NCBI RefSeq assembly: GCF_049532965.1
Contig: NZ_CP186694.1
Coordinates: forward strand, 1,364,001 to 1,428,000
DNA length: 64,000 nt
DNA from: Roseateles sp049532965
Lineage (GTDB): Bacteria > Pseudomonadota > Gammaproteobacteria > Burkholderiales > Burkholderiaceae_C
Direction of reading: 5' to 3'
Under the pieces are notes generated by a model. The model saw nothing but the letters and a program-made list of their open reading frames with translations, made no database searches and was not told the DNA's origin. A program made the position numbers and the translations under genes. Below are positions 27,596 to 35,869 of this stretch, in pieces. Every line of letters starts with the position of its first letter. The stretch's first letter is position 1.

Positions 27596-28599
27596 CCGTC
27601 CTCTGCGAATCTCCCGGCACCCTCGCCGTGCATGAACGCCCCCGGCCGCAGCGCCAGCCCGGCGAGGTGCTGCTGCGCGTGCGCCGCGTCGGCGTGTGCG
27701 GCACCGACCTGCACATCTTCACCGGCAACCAGCCCTACCTCGCCTATCCGCGCGTCATGGGGCATGAGCTCTCCGGCGTCGTCGAGGAGGCCGATGCCGA
27801 CAGCGGGCTCCGCCCCGGCGATCCGGTCTATGCGATGCCCTACCTGTCGTGCGGCCGCTGCATCGCCTGCCGCCAGGGAAAGTCCAACTGCTGCGTGCAC
27901 ATGCAGGTGCTGGGCGTGCATCGCGACGGCGCTTTCGCCGAGTACCTCAGCCTGCCGCGTCGCTTCGTCGGCAAGGCGGAGGGCCTGTCCCTGGACCAGG
28001 CGGCGATGGTGGAGTTCCTGGCCGTCGGCGCGCATGCGGTGCGACGTGGCGAGGTCGCCGCCGGCCAGCGCGTGCTGGTGGTCGGCGCCGGGCCGATCGG
28101 CCTTGGCGCCATGCTGTTCGCCAGCCTGCGCGGTGCGGCCGTCGCGGCGCTGGACAGCCGCCAGGACCGGCTGGACTTCGCGCTCGCGCATGCCGGTGTC
28201 GCGGCGGCGGTGACGCTGGGCGACGGCGACGAGGCGGAACTGACCCGCATCACCGACGGCGAGTTCTTCGACGTCGTGTTCGATGCGACCGGTAGCCCGC
28301 AGGCGATGGAGCGCGGCTTCCGCTTCATCGCGCACGGCGGCCGCTACGTGCTGCTCTCCATCGTCCAAGGCGACATCCGCTTCTCCGATCCGGAGTTCCA
28401 CAAGCGCGAGGCCACGCTGCTCAGCAGCCGCAACGCGACGATGGCGGACTTCGACACCGTGATCGCGGCCATGCGCGCCGGCCGCGTGCCGGACGCGGCG
28501 CTGGCGACGCACCGGCTGGCGCTGGGCAGCCTGCCCGACACCTTCCCCACGCTGCTCGACCCCGCGCAAGGTGTCATCAAGGCGCTGATCGAGTGCTGA
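27589..28599 (+). CDS. Zn-dependent medium-chain dehydrogenase, probable L-galactonate 5-dehydrogenase
   Basis: 336 residues. The GroES-like domain has the catalytic zinc ligands VCGTD and GHEL. A structural zinc lobe (CGRCIACRQGKSNCC) is intact. The Rossmann motif is VVGAGPIGLGAM. E. coli LgoD and the Bacteroides enzyme of the L-galactose pathway are MDR proteins that oxidise L-galactonate to D-tagaturonate. The next gene encodes a tagaturonate reductase, which points strongly to this reaction. No uronate isomerase gene is present in the window, so tagaturonate is expected to come from here rather than from galacturonate. Confidence 0.85.
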   Translation: MLTVLCESPGTLAVHERPRPQRQPGEVLLRVRRVGVCGTDLHIFTGNQPYLAYPRVMGHELSGVVEEADADSGLRPGDPVYAMPYLSCGRCIACRQGKSNCCVHMQVLGVHRDGAFAEYLSLPRRFVGKAEGLSLDQAAMVEFLAVGAHAVRRGEVAAGQRVLVVGAGPIGLGAMLFASLRGAAVAALDSRQDRLDFALAHAGVAAAVTLGDGDEAELTRITDGEFFDVVFDATGSPQAMERGFRFIAHGGRYVLLSIVQGDIRFSDPEFHKREATLLSSRNATMADFDTVIAAMRAGRVPDAALATHRLALGSLPDTFPTLLDPAQGVIKALIEC

Positions 28600-28607
28600 G
28601 CCCGCCC

Positions 28608-29738
28608 ATGGACGTGTCGCCGCCCATCCTGCAGTTCGGCACCGGCCGCTTCCTGCAGGCGCATGTGGACCTCCTCGTCAGCGAGGCGGCCGAGCGCGGC
28701 GAGGCGCTCGGGGGCATCACCGTGGTCCAGAACACCCGCGATCCGGCCAGTACGCGCCGGGCACAGGCGCTGGCCCAGGCGGACGGCTTTCCCGTGCTGC
28801 TGCGCGGCCTGGTCGCCGGCCAGCCCGTGGAGATGCGCAAGACCTGCCGCTCGGTGCGCGAGGCGCTCCACGCGGTGGACGACTGGCCCGCCGTGCGCGA
28901 TCGCGTCCGCGAGACGGTGCGCGTGATCGTCTCCAACACCGGCGACAACGGCTGGGCGCTGTGCCGGGACGATGGCCAGTCGCTGCTGGCCGACACCGCC
29001 GCCGCGCCGCAGTCGTTCCCCGCGCGGCTGCTGGTCCTGCTGCACGATCGCTGGCAGGCCGCGCCCGCCACCGGCCTGACCGTGCTGCCGTGCGAGCTGG
29101 TCGCGCGCAACGGGGCGGTGCTTGGGGACCTGGTCGTCGCGCAGGCCCGGGCCTGGCACTGTCCGTCGCCGTTCGTCGACTGGCTGCTCACGCAGGTGGT
29201 GTGGGCCAGCTCGCTGGTGGACCGCATCGTGTCCGAGGCGCTGGAGCCGGTGGGCGCGGTGGCCGAGCCCTACGCGCTGTGGGCGGTGCAGGCGCAGCCC
29301 GGCTTGCAGCTGCCGTGCCGGCATCCCGCCCTCGTCGTGACCGACGACCTCGCGCGTCACGAACGGCTCAAGCTGTTCCTGCTGAACCTGGGCCACACGC
29401 TGCTCGCCGAGCTGTGGTCCCTGCGCGGGCAGCCTGCAGGGATGACGGTGCTCCAGGCCATGCAGGAGGAGCGATACCGCGAGCCGCTCGAGCACACGTG
29501 GCTGGAAGAGGTCCTGCCGGTGCTGGAGGCGCTGGGCCAGCGCGACGAGGCCCTCGTCTATCTCGACAGCCTGCGCGAGCGCCTGCTCAACCCCTTCCTC
29601 GCGCACCGGCTCGCCGACATCGCCCAGCACCACGAGCAGAAGAAGCAGCGGCGCCTGCTGCCGGTGGTCGAGCTGGCGCGGCGGCATGTGCCCGGGCTCG
29701 CTCAGCCGCGGCTGCGGGCGGCCCTCAAGTCATCGTGA
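28608..29738 (+). CDS. uxaB: mannitol dehydrogenase-family oxidoreductase, probable tagaturonate reductase
   Basis: 376 residues, shorter than the roughly 480 of E. coli UxaB but complete at both ends. The N-terminal NAD-binding start is LQFGTGRFLQAHVD. Catalytic block KLFLLNLGHTLLAELW carries the Lys-x4-Asn-x2-His pattern of the polyol long-chain dehydrogenases. It reduces D-tagaturonate to D-altronate, linking the L-galactonate dehydrogenase to the altronate dehydratase encoded downstream. ATG 28608 was chosen over GTG 28593, which would overlap the upstream gene. Fructuronate reductase is a less likely alternative. Confidence 0.85.
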   Translation: MDVSPPILQFGTGRFLQAHVDLLVSEAAERGEALGGITVVQNTRDPASTRRAQALAQADGFPVLLRGLVAGQPVEMRKTCRSVREALHAVDDWPAVRDRVRETVRVIVSNTGDNGWALCRDDGQSLLADTAAAPQSFPARLLVLLHDRWQAAPATGLTVLPCELVARNGAVLGDLVVAQARAWHCPSPFVDWLLTQVVWASSLVDRIVSEALEPVGAVAEPYALWAVQAQPGLQLPCRHPALVVTDDLARHERLKLFLLNLGHTLLAELWSLRGQPAGMTVLQAMQEERYREPLEHTWLEEVLPVLEALGQRDEALVYLDSLRERLLNPFLAHRLADIAQHHEQKKQRRLLPVVELARRHVPGLAQPRLRAALKSS

Positions 29739-29752
29739 ACCAGGAGCAAGAC

Positions 29753-30082
29753 ATGGAACGGATGGGCATGGTGATCGGCATCGCGCCGGAGCACATCGCC
29801 GAGTACAAGCGCCTGCACGCGGCCGTCTGGCCCGCGGTGCTCGCACGGCTGGCGGCGTCCCACGTCCGCAACTACAGCATCTTCCTGCGCGAGCCGGAGA
29901 ACCTGCTGTTCGGCTACTGGGAGTACCACGGCACCGACTACGAGGCCGACATGGCAGCCATCGCCGCGGATCCCGAGACGCAGCGCTGGTGGACGTTCTG
30001 CGGTCCGTGCCAGCGGCCGCTCGAGAGCCGCGCGGACGGCGAGCATTGGGCCGCGATGGAGCGGGTGTTCCATGTCGACTGA
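29753..30082 (+). CDS. L-rhamnose mutarotase-family sugar mutarotase
   Basis: 109 residues, matching the roughly 104-residue family. Motif Y18-x3-H22 (EYKRLHAAVWP) reproduces the active-site Tyr18/His22 numbering of E. coli RhaM. The C-terminal WW...CGPCQ...W pattern is conserved. It interconverts alpha and beta anomers of a 6-deoxy-L-sugar or related L-sugar. In this operon it should feed the correct anomer of L-fucose/L-galactose to the aldose dehydrogenase. CCAGGAGCAAGAC provides a ribosome-binding site. Its 3' end overlaps the next gene by 11 bp. Confidence 0.9.
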   Translation: MERMGMVIGIAPEHIAEYKRLHAAVWPAVLARLAASHVRNYSIFLREPENLLFGYWEYHGTDYEADMAAIAADPETQRWWTFCGPCQRPLESRADGEHWAAMERVFHVD

Positions 30083-31640
30083 CCACCTCCAGGGGGAATC
30101 CGGGCGGGGCGACGCGCCGCCCGCTCGGGCGTTGATCGTGCTGCATCCCGACGACAACGTCGCGGTGGCCCGCATCGCCTTGGCCGCCGGGAGCACGATC
30201 GCGCAACCGGATGGCACGGGGTTGCGGATCGCCGAGGCCATCGACGCGGGGCACAAGGTCGCGCTTCGGCCGATCGAGCCAGGTGAGGTCGTGCTCAAGT
30301 ACGGGCAGCCGATCGGCGTGGCGACCGCGCCGGTGGCCGCCGGCGCGCATGTGCATGTGCACAACGTCGGAATGGCCGAGGCGCTGCCGGCTCGGGCGGC
30401 CGCGACGCCGCGAGCGATCCCGGCGCCGAGCCCCCGCGGGCCGATGACCTTCGACGGCTACCGGCGCGCCGATGGCCGCGTCGGCACGCGCAACTACATC
30501 GGCGTCATCGCGTCGGTGAACTGCTCGGCGACCGTCTGCAAGGCCATCGCGCAGGTCTTCCAGGGACCGGCGTCGCTGCCGGGCATCGACGGGGTCGTCG
30601 CGATCACCCATGGCAGCGGCTGCGGCATGAGCGCCGAGGGAGAGGGCCTGACGCTGCTCCAGCGCACGCTGCGCGGCTATGCGGCCCACCCCAACTTCGC
30701 CGCGGTGCTGGTGGTTGGCCTGGGCTGCGAAGTCAACCAGGTCGAGCCGCTGATCGCGGGGCTGCCCGCCGCGACACGCGACCGCCTGCGCACGCTGACC
30801 ATCCAGGAGGCCGGCGGCACGCGCGAGGCGATCGACCACGGCCAGGCCCTGGTACGCGAGCTGGCGGCGCAGGCGGGCCAGGCGCGGCGCAGCCCGGTAC
30901 CGATGTCGGCGTTGGTGGTCGGCCTGCAATGCGGGGGATCGGACGGCTACTCCGGCATCAGCGCGAACCCGGCGCTCGGCGCGGCGGTCGATCTGCTGGT
31001 GAGCCACGGCGCGACGGCGATCCTCTCGGAAACGCCGGAGATCCACGGAGCCGAGCACCTGCTGACCGCCCGGGCCGCGACGCCCGAGGTGGCCGGGCGG
31101 CTGATGGCGCGCGTGCACTGGTGGGAGCGCTACGCCGCGCACCATGGCGCCCAACTGAACAACAACCCGTCGCCCGGCAACAAGGCCGGCGGCATCAGCA
31201 CCATCCTGGAGAAATCGCTCGGCGCGGTCGCCAAGGGCGGCGGCAGCCCGCTGAACGACGTGATCGAGTACGCGGAGCCCGTCCGTGCGCAGGGGCTGGT
31301 CTTCATGGACACGCCGGGCTACGACCCCGTGTCGGCCACCGGCCAGGTCGCGGGCGGCGCGACGCTGATCTGCTTCACCACCGGGCGGGGATCGACCTAC
31401 GGCTGCAAGCCGACGCCCTCGCTGAAGATCGCGACGACCACGGCGCTGTTCGAGCGCATGCGCCTGGACATGGACTTCAACGCCGGTGGCATCGTCGACG
31501 GCACGCGGACCGTGGCGGACGCGGGCGAGGCCCTCTTCCAGCTGATCCGCGACGTGGCCTCCGGCCGCCGCACCGCCAGCGAGGAGCACGGCCTGGGCGA
31601 CAACGAATTCGTGCCCTGGCAGCTGGGTGCGGTCATGTGA
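30072..31640 (+). CDS. uxaA: altronate dehydratase (UxaA family)
   Basis: 522 residues. The N-terminal SAF domain (about 20-100, VLHPDDNVAVA ... GQPIGVATAPV) and the large C-terminal domain are both present. Family motifs are GRVGTRNYIGV, NCSATVCKAI, HGSGCGM, GLGCEVNQ, LQCGGSDGYSGISANPALG and NNPSPGNKAGG. It dehydrates D-altronate to 2-keto-3-deoxy-D-gluconate. KDG kinase and KDPG aldolase are not in the window and would be expected elsewhere in the genome. The gene ends 6 bp before the convergent GntR gene. Confidence 0.92.
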   Translation: MSTDHLQGESGRGDAPPARALIVLHPDDNVAVARIALAAGSTIAQPDGTGLRIAEAIDAGHKVALRPIEPGEVVLKYGQPIGVATAPVAAGAHVHVHNVGMAEALPARAAATPRAIPAPSPRGPMTFDGYRRADGRVGTRNYIGVIASVNCSATVCKAIAQVFQGPASLPGIDGVVAITHGSGCGMSAEGEGLTLLQRTLRGYAAHPNFAAVLVVGLGCEVNQVEPLIAGLPAATRDRLRTLTIQEAGGTREAIDHGQALVRELAAQAGQARRSPVPMSALVVGLQCGGSDGYSGISANPALGAAVDLLVSHGATAILSETPEIHGAEHLLTARAATPEVAGRLMARVHWWERYAAHHGAQLNNNPSPGNKAGGISTILEKSLGAVAKGGGSPLNDVIEYAEPVRAQGLVFMDTPGYDPVSATGQVAGGATLICFTTGRGSTYGCKPTPSLKIATTTALFERMRLDMDFNAGGIVDGTRTVADAGEALFQLIRDVASGRRTASEEHGLGDNEFVPWQLGAVM

Positions 31641-31646
31641 CCGGGC

Positions 31647-32372
31647 TCACAACGTCAGCGCGCCGCGCGAGGGAATCTCCGCGGCGTCGCCGATCCAGCG
31701 TGCATGCGAGGCGATCAGATGCCGGCACATGGCCGCCGACGCGGCCTGCGGGTCTCGGGCCTCCAGGGCCTGCAGGATCGCCTCGTGCTCGGCCAGCGCA
31801 TCCTTCCAGGTGAGTTCCGATTCGCCCTGGCCGCTCATGCGCAGCGACAGTGGACTGTGCCGCCCATCGAAGAGCGAGGCGATCATGCTCACCAGCACCG
31901 AATTGCCGCTCATCTCGGCGATGCCGAGATGGAAGCGCCGGTCCGCCTCGACCGGCTTGAGGCCTTCGGCCAGATCGGCACGCATCGTGTCCAGGGCGTC
32001 CTGCAGGCGCTGCAGGCCGGCCTTGGTGACCCGCGCGGCCGCCAGCGTGATGACGGCGCTCTCCAGCACCAGTCGCGCATGCATCAGCTCCGCGGGGCTC
32101 TCGCCCAGCGAGGGCGTCGCGTTGTCGCGCGAGCGCGCGGCGGACACGTACACACCGGACCCGCCGCGGATCTCGATGCGCCCCTCGATCTCCAGGGCGA
32201 TCAGCGCCTCGCGCAGCGACGGCCGCGACACGCCGAGCTGGATCGCCAGCTCGCGCTCCGCGGGCAACCGGGCGCCGGCAAAGAAGCCGCCCTCGTCGAT
32301 CAAGGCGCGGATCCGGTCGGCAACCAGTTGGTATTGGCGGCGGCTCTCGCCGCCACGGTGCTGCATGGCCAT
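31647..32372 (-). CDS. FadR-subfamily GntR regulator, probable controller of the locus
   Basis: 241 residues from ATG 32372, preceded by AGGAAG 10 nt upstream; ATG 32420 would add 16 residues with a poorer site. The N-terminal winged helix has LPAERELAIQLGVSRPSLREAL and IEIRGGSGVYVS. The C-terminal FCD domain has the metal/effector residues: an acidic RL.LE stretch, DRRFHLGIAEMSGN, HEAIL and MCRHL. FadR-type proteins with FCD domains bind TGGTnnnACCA-like sites and respond to sugar acids or other small acids. Three such paired sites lie in this window. Effector is inferred to be a pathway acid (L-galactonate, tagaturonate, L-fuconate or KDG). Confidence 0.9.
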   Translation of the reverse strand: MAMQHRGGESRRQYQLVADRIRALIDEGGFFAGARLPAERELAIQLGVSRPSLREALIALEIEGRIEIRGGSGVYVSAARSRDNATPSLGESPAELMHARLVLESAVITLAAARVTKAGLQRLQDALDTMRADLAEGLKPVEADRRFHLGIAEMSGNSVLVSMIASLFDGRHSPLSLRMSGQGESELTWKDALAEHEAILQALEARDPQAASAAMCRHLIASHARWIGDAAEIPSRGALTL

Positions 32373-32402
32373 CGCTGCGATGCTTCCTGAAGTGGACTGA
32401 CC

Positions 32403-32421
32403 AATGGTATCGCTACCCATT
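32403..32421. repeat. imperfect inverted repeat at the GntR gene leader
   Basis: AATGGTA-TCGC-TACCCATT, arms matching except for one bulged base; it contains TGG...ACCCA. It overlaps the alternative ATG at 32420 and lies in the leader if translation starts at 32372. It may be an additional autoregulatory site or chance. Confidence 0.3.
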
Positions 32422-32494
32422 CCGGCGCCTGGGGTGGGCCTTTCCGGAGGCTCGTTGGAAATCGTTGGCGATGTGTGCGATTAGGGATATCCAC

Positions 32495-32535
32495 TGGTAA
32501 GACCGCGGTTCATTGATGGCAAAGTGGCATGACCA
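32495..32535. promoter_or_regulatory. paired FadR/GntR-type operators between the GntR and TonB receptor genes
   Basis: TGGTAAGACCG at 32495-32505 and TGGCATGACCA at 32525-32535, starts again exactly 30 bp apart. Each departs from TGGTnnnACCA at a single position. The pair lies 123 bp from the chosen GntR start and 178 bp from the receptor start, so it could serve autoregulation, the receptor operon, or both. Confidence 0.65.
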
Positions 32536-32572
32536 AAGCGGTTTGACCGACCACGTCACGCCCGCTGCGGAA

Positions 32573-32586
32573 TGACAACGTTGCCA
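32573..32586. promoter_or_regulatory. LacI-type palindromic operator before the TonB receptor
   Basis: TGACAACGTTGCCA matches the perfect palindrome TGACAACGTTGTCA at 13 of 14 positions, with the central CG typical of LacI-family operators. A near-identical site lies before the LacI gene at 54908, suggesting that regulator also acts here. Confidence 0.5.
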
Positions 32587-32712
32587 ACGACTCCGCACCC
32601 CTCCCCTCGGAGTCCCAGACCCCCGGCGATGTCATTCCCGGCAGCGCCGCCGAGCCGGCAGTAAGACCCATAGAACACCCCCAGGCGTCCAGTGCGCCAT
32701 GAGAGGAGACAT

Positions 32713-35700
32713 ATGAACCAGCATCGGCGCACCGCCGTATCCCTGGCCGCCGCTCAGGCGGCGCTCGTCTGCAGCAGCCTCGCGTTCGCGCAGACCGCTC
32801 CCACGCCGCCCGCTCCGGCGGCCTCCGCAGCTTCCGCCCCCGGGCGCGCCGAGCCGGCCCAGAAAGCGGACAAGGCCGAGAAGGCCGACAAGGACACCCC
32901 GGCCGAGAAGCGCAAGATCGAGACCGTGGTCGTCTCCGGCCAGCGCGCCGCGCTGCAGTCCGCGCAGAAGATCAAGCAGAACGCCGATGAGATCGTCGAC
33001 TCCGTCGTGGCCGACGACATCGGCAAGCTGCCCGACAAGTCGGTGACCGAGGTGCTGCAGCGCATCGCCGGCGTCAGCATCGACCGCACGCTCAACCGCT
33101 CCGATCCGCAGCAGGGCGTGGGCGACGGCATCGCGCACTTCGCCGCCGAAGGCACCGGCGTGATGATCCGGGGCCTCAGCTACGTGCGCTCGGAGCTCAA
33201 CGGGCGCGATTCGTTCTCCGCCAACGGCGGCCGCTCGCTCAGCTTCGAGGATGTGCCGCCCGAGCTGATGGCCGGCGTCGACGTCTACAAGAATCCTTCG
33301 GCGGAGCAGATCGAAGGCGCCGTCGGCGGCCTGGTGAACCTGCGCACCGCGATGCCGTTCGACTTCCCCGGCTTCAAGGCGGCGTTCTCGGCCGAAGCCT
33401 CGCGCGCGCCGCTGCGCGGCAAGACGGAACCGTCCTTCTCCGGCATGGTGTCGAACCGCTGGAACACGGACCTCGGCCAGTTTGGCGTGCTCGTGGACCT
33501 GGCGCATTCCAAGATCGCCACGCGCAGCGACGGGCTGTCCATCTCGCCCTACTACCCGCGCACCGATGCCGTCGTCGGCGACACCAGCGGCGCCCAGCGC
33601 TGGATCACGCCGGGCGGCTCGTGGACCTCCAATGTCTTCGACCGCACCCGCGACGGCCTGTATGGCGCGCTGCAGTGGCGCAAGGACAGCGTCACTTCGT
33701 CGGTGACCTTCTTCCGGTCGAAGTACAAGATGAACACGACCGAGAATGCGTTCTTCCTGGCCACCGACCCGACCAAGCTGCAGGTGGACTCGGACGCGAT
33801 CTTCGACGCCAACGGCGCACTGCTCGCAGGCACGCTGCGCGCGCCGACGGACGGCGCGCCGGACCGGCCCGAGGTGCGCGGCATCGGTTTCGGCACGGAC
33901 ACGCGCGTGGCGGGCCGCAAGGCCGACACGCGGGACATCTCCTGGAACCTGACCTGGAAGGCGTCGGACCGCTGGGAACTGCGCTCCGACCTGCAGCATG
34001 TGAAGGCCAAGACCGACGGTTTCGACTACACGGTCGGCACCGGCGGGTGGACGCCCAAGCAGAAGGTGGACCTGCGCGGCTCGCTGCCGGTCTTCAGCTT
34101 CGATGAAGCGGATCGCGCGCACCTGGCCAACCCGGCCAACTACTACTGGGGCTTCGCGCAGGAGCACCGCGACAAGGCGGTCGCCACCGAGACGGCATGG
34201 CGCGGCGATGCGAAGTACACCTTCGACCATCCGGTGCTGAACGACCTGCGCTTCGGCGTGCGGCTGACCGACCGGGACGGCACGACCCGCTCGACGCATG
34301 ATTCCGAATGGGCGCAGATCACCGCGCCGTGGGCTGTCATTCCCGCGGGTTCCACCAACGCGTGGCAGCCCTATACGCAGCTGTCCTGGATGAGCGATCC
34401 GCGCTTCTCCAGCGACACGACGCTCCACCACTTCAACAAGTTCTTCGACGGCCGCGTGTCCGTGCCGCCGACGGTGGTGGTGCCGGCCCTGGCGCTGGCC
34501 ACCGGCTTCCCGAACAGTTTCCAGAAGCTGCATGACTACCGGGCCGCGGTCTGTATCGACCCGTGTCCGTCGTGGGCGCTCTGGACCCCGGCGCAGTATG
34601 GCGACGACAAGGGCCTCAACGAGCAGACCGAGCGCACCCAGGCGGCCTACACGCAGCTGCGCTTCAGCTTCGACGACATGCCCTATCCGGTCGATGGCAA
34701 CGTCGGGGTGCGGGTGGTCCGCACCAAGTCGACCGCGGATGGCTACACGCTGTTCACGCCGCCGCAGCCCATGCCCGGGCTGCCGGAGATCCCGGCGCAA
34801 TCGGAGCGGCAGTCCTTCAGCAACAGCTACACGCATGTGCTGCCCAGCCTGAACCTGCGGCTGAAGGCCAACAACGAGCTGCAGTTCCGCCTGGCCCTGT
34901 CCAAGGGCATGACGAGGCCGGAGTTCTGGCAGATGCAGGCCTACACCACGCTGAGCCAGACGCCGCGCACGCATCAGGAGAACGGCCAGACGGTGCTGGA
35001 CTCGGTGACCTACACCGGCACGGCGCGTGGCAACCCGATGCTCAAGCCCACCCGGTCCAGCAACCTGGACCTGACGGGCGAGTACTACTTCGGCCGGTCC
35101 AGCTCCTTCACGGTGGCCGTCTTCAACAAGCAGCTGAAGGACGTGATCGTCGGCCGGACCACGTTCTATCGCCTGAACGACACCGCCGGAGAGCCGCACG
35201 ACTTCCTGATCACCTCGCCGGTCAATGGCGCCGAGGGCCGCGCGCGCGGGGTGGAAGTCGGCTTCCAGACCTACTTCGACAAGCTGCCCGGCCTGCTGGC
35301 GGGGCTGGGGGTCTCGGGCAACTACACCTACATCGACAGCCGGCTCCGGATGAACCAGGGCGTCAACCGCGAGTGGTGCACGCCCAAGGACGAGGTCGAT
35401 TCGCAACTGGCCCGCGACATCTACGGCTGCGACACCAACGGCCGCGTGCTGGGCGGGCTGCCGATGACCGGCATGTCGCGCAACTCCTACAACTTCGCGC
35501 TGCTGTACGACCATGGTCCCGTGTCGGCCCGCCTGGCCTACAGCTGGCGCTCGAAGTACCTGCAGGCGGTCAATGCCTACGGCACCGCCGATGGCAGCGG
35601 CATCGACCAGAACCCGGCCAGCCCGAACTTCGGGCAGTCGTACTCGGTGAACTACGCGTTGCCGACCTGGGGCGGCGACTACGGGCAGGTGGACCTGGGC

Positions 35701-35862
35701 ATCCATTACCGCGTCAGCGAGGGGCTGAGCATCGGCTTCGAGGCCCAGAACCTCAACAACGCGATCTACAAGCAGTACATGCAGCAGGGGATCGGCCTGA
35801 AGGAGCGCGCGCTCTTCTCGACCGGCCGCCGCTACACGCTGCAGATGCGCTACACGTTCTGA
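32713..35862 (+). CDS. TonB-dependent receptor, probable xyloglucan-oligosaccharide importer
   Basis: 1,049 residues, outer membrane. A signal peptide ends near LAFA-QT. A Lys/Ala/Asp-rich linker (about 45-70) precedes the TonB box-like IETVVVSG. The plug domain contains DEIVDSVVADDIGKLPDKSV and RIAGVSIDR, the form common in CAZyme-linked receptors of Caulobacter, Xanthomonas and relatives. The C-terminus YTLQMRYTF ends in Phe as needed for barrel assembly. It is followed after 7 bp by the GH74 lipoprotein gene, so it most likely imports xyloglucan fragments. ATG 32713 has AGGAG 7 nt upstream. Confidence 0.92.
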   Translation: MNQHRRTAVSLAAAQAALVCSSLAFAQTAPTPPAPAASAASAPGRAEPAQKADKAEKADKDTPAEKRKIETVVVSGQRAALQSAQKIKQNADEIVDSVVADDIGKLPDKSVTEVLQRIAGVSIDRTLNRSDPQQGVGDGIAHFAAEGTGVMIRGLSYVRSELNGRDSFSANGGRSLSFEDVPPELMAGVDVYKNPSAEQIEGAVGGLVNLRTAMPFDFPGFKAAFSAEASRAPLRGKTEPSFSGMVSNRWNTDLGQFGVLVDLAHSKIATRSDGLSISPYYPRTDAVVGDTSGAQRWITPGGSWTSNVFDRTRDGLYGALQWRKDSVTSSVTFFRSKYKMNTTENAFFLATDPTKLQVDSDAIFDANGALLAGTLRAPTDGAPDRPEVRGIGFGTDTRVAGRKADTRDISWNLTWKASDRWELRSDLQHVKAKTDGFDYTVGTGGWTPKQKVDLRGSLPVFSFDEADRAHLANPANYYWGFAQEHRDKAVATETAWRGDAKYTFDHPVLNDLRFGVRLTDRDGTTRSTHDSEWAQITAPWAVIPAGSTNAWQPYTQLSWMSDPRFSSDTTLHHFNKFFDGRVSVPPTVVVPALALATGFPNSFQKLHDYRAAVCIDPCPSWALWTPAQYGDDKGLNEQTERTQAAYTQLRFSFDDMPYPVDGNVGVRVVRTKSTADGYTLFTPPQPMPGLPEIPAQSERQSFSNSYTHVLPSLNLRLKANNELQFRLALSKGMTRPEFWQMQAYTTLSQTPRTHQENGQTVLDSVTYTGTARGNPMLKPTRSSNLDLTGEYYFGRSSSFTVAVFNKQLKDVIVGRTTFYRLNDTAGEPHDFLITSPVNGAEGRARGVEVGFQTYFDKLPGLLAGLGVSGNYTYIDSRLRMNQGVNREWCTPKDEVDSQLARDIYGCDTNGRVLGGLPMTGMSRNSYNFALLYDHGPVSARLAYSWRSKYLQAVNAYGTADGSGIDQNPASPNFGQSYSVNYALPTWGGDYGQVDLGIHYRVSEGLSIGFEAQNLNNAIYKQYMQQGIGLKERALFSTGRRYTLQMRYTF

Positions 35863-35869
35863 GGTGGCG

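Larger units (their letters stand above)
32373..32712. promoter_or_regulatory. 340-bp divergent control region between the GntR gene and the TonB receptor gene
   Basis: No credible gene is present. The region contains an inverted repeat near 32403, the paired FadR-type operators (32495-32535) and the LacI-type palindrome (32573-32586). A degenerate single site CAGTAAGACCC lies at 32659-32669, 44 bp before the receptor ATG. AGAGGAGACAT gives the receptor's ribosome-binding site. Both flanking genes are transcribed away from it. Confidence 0.65.
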
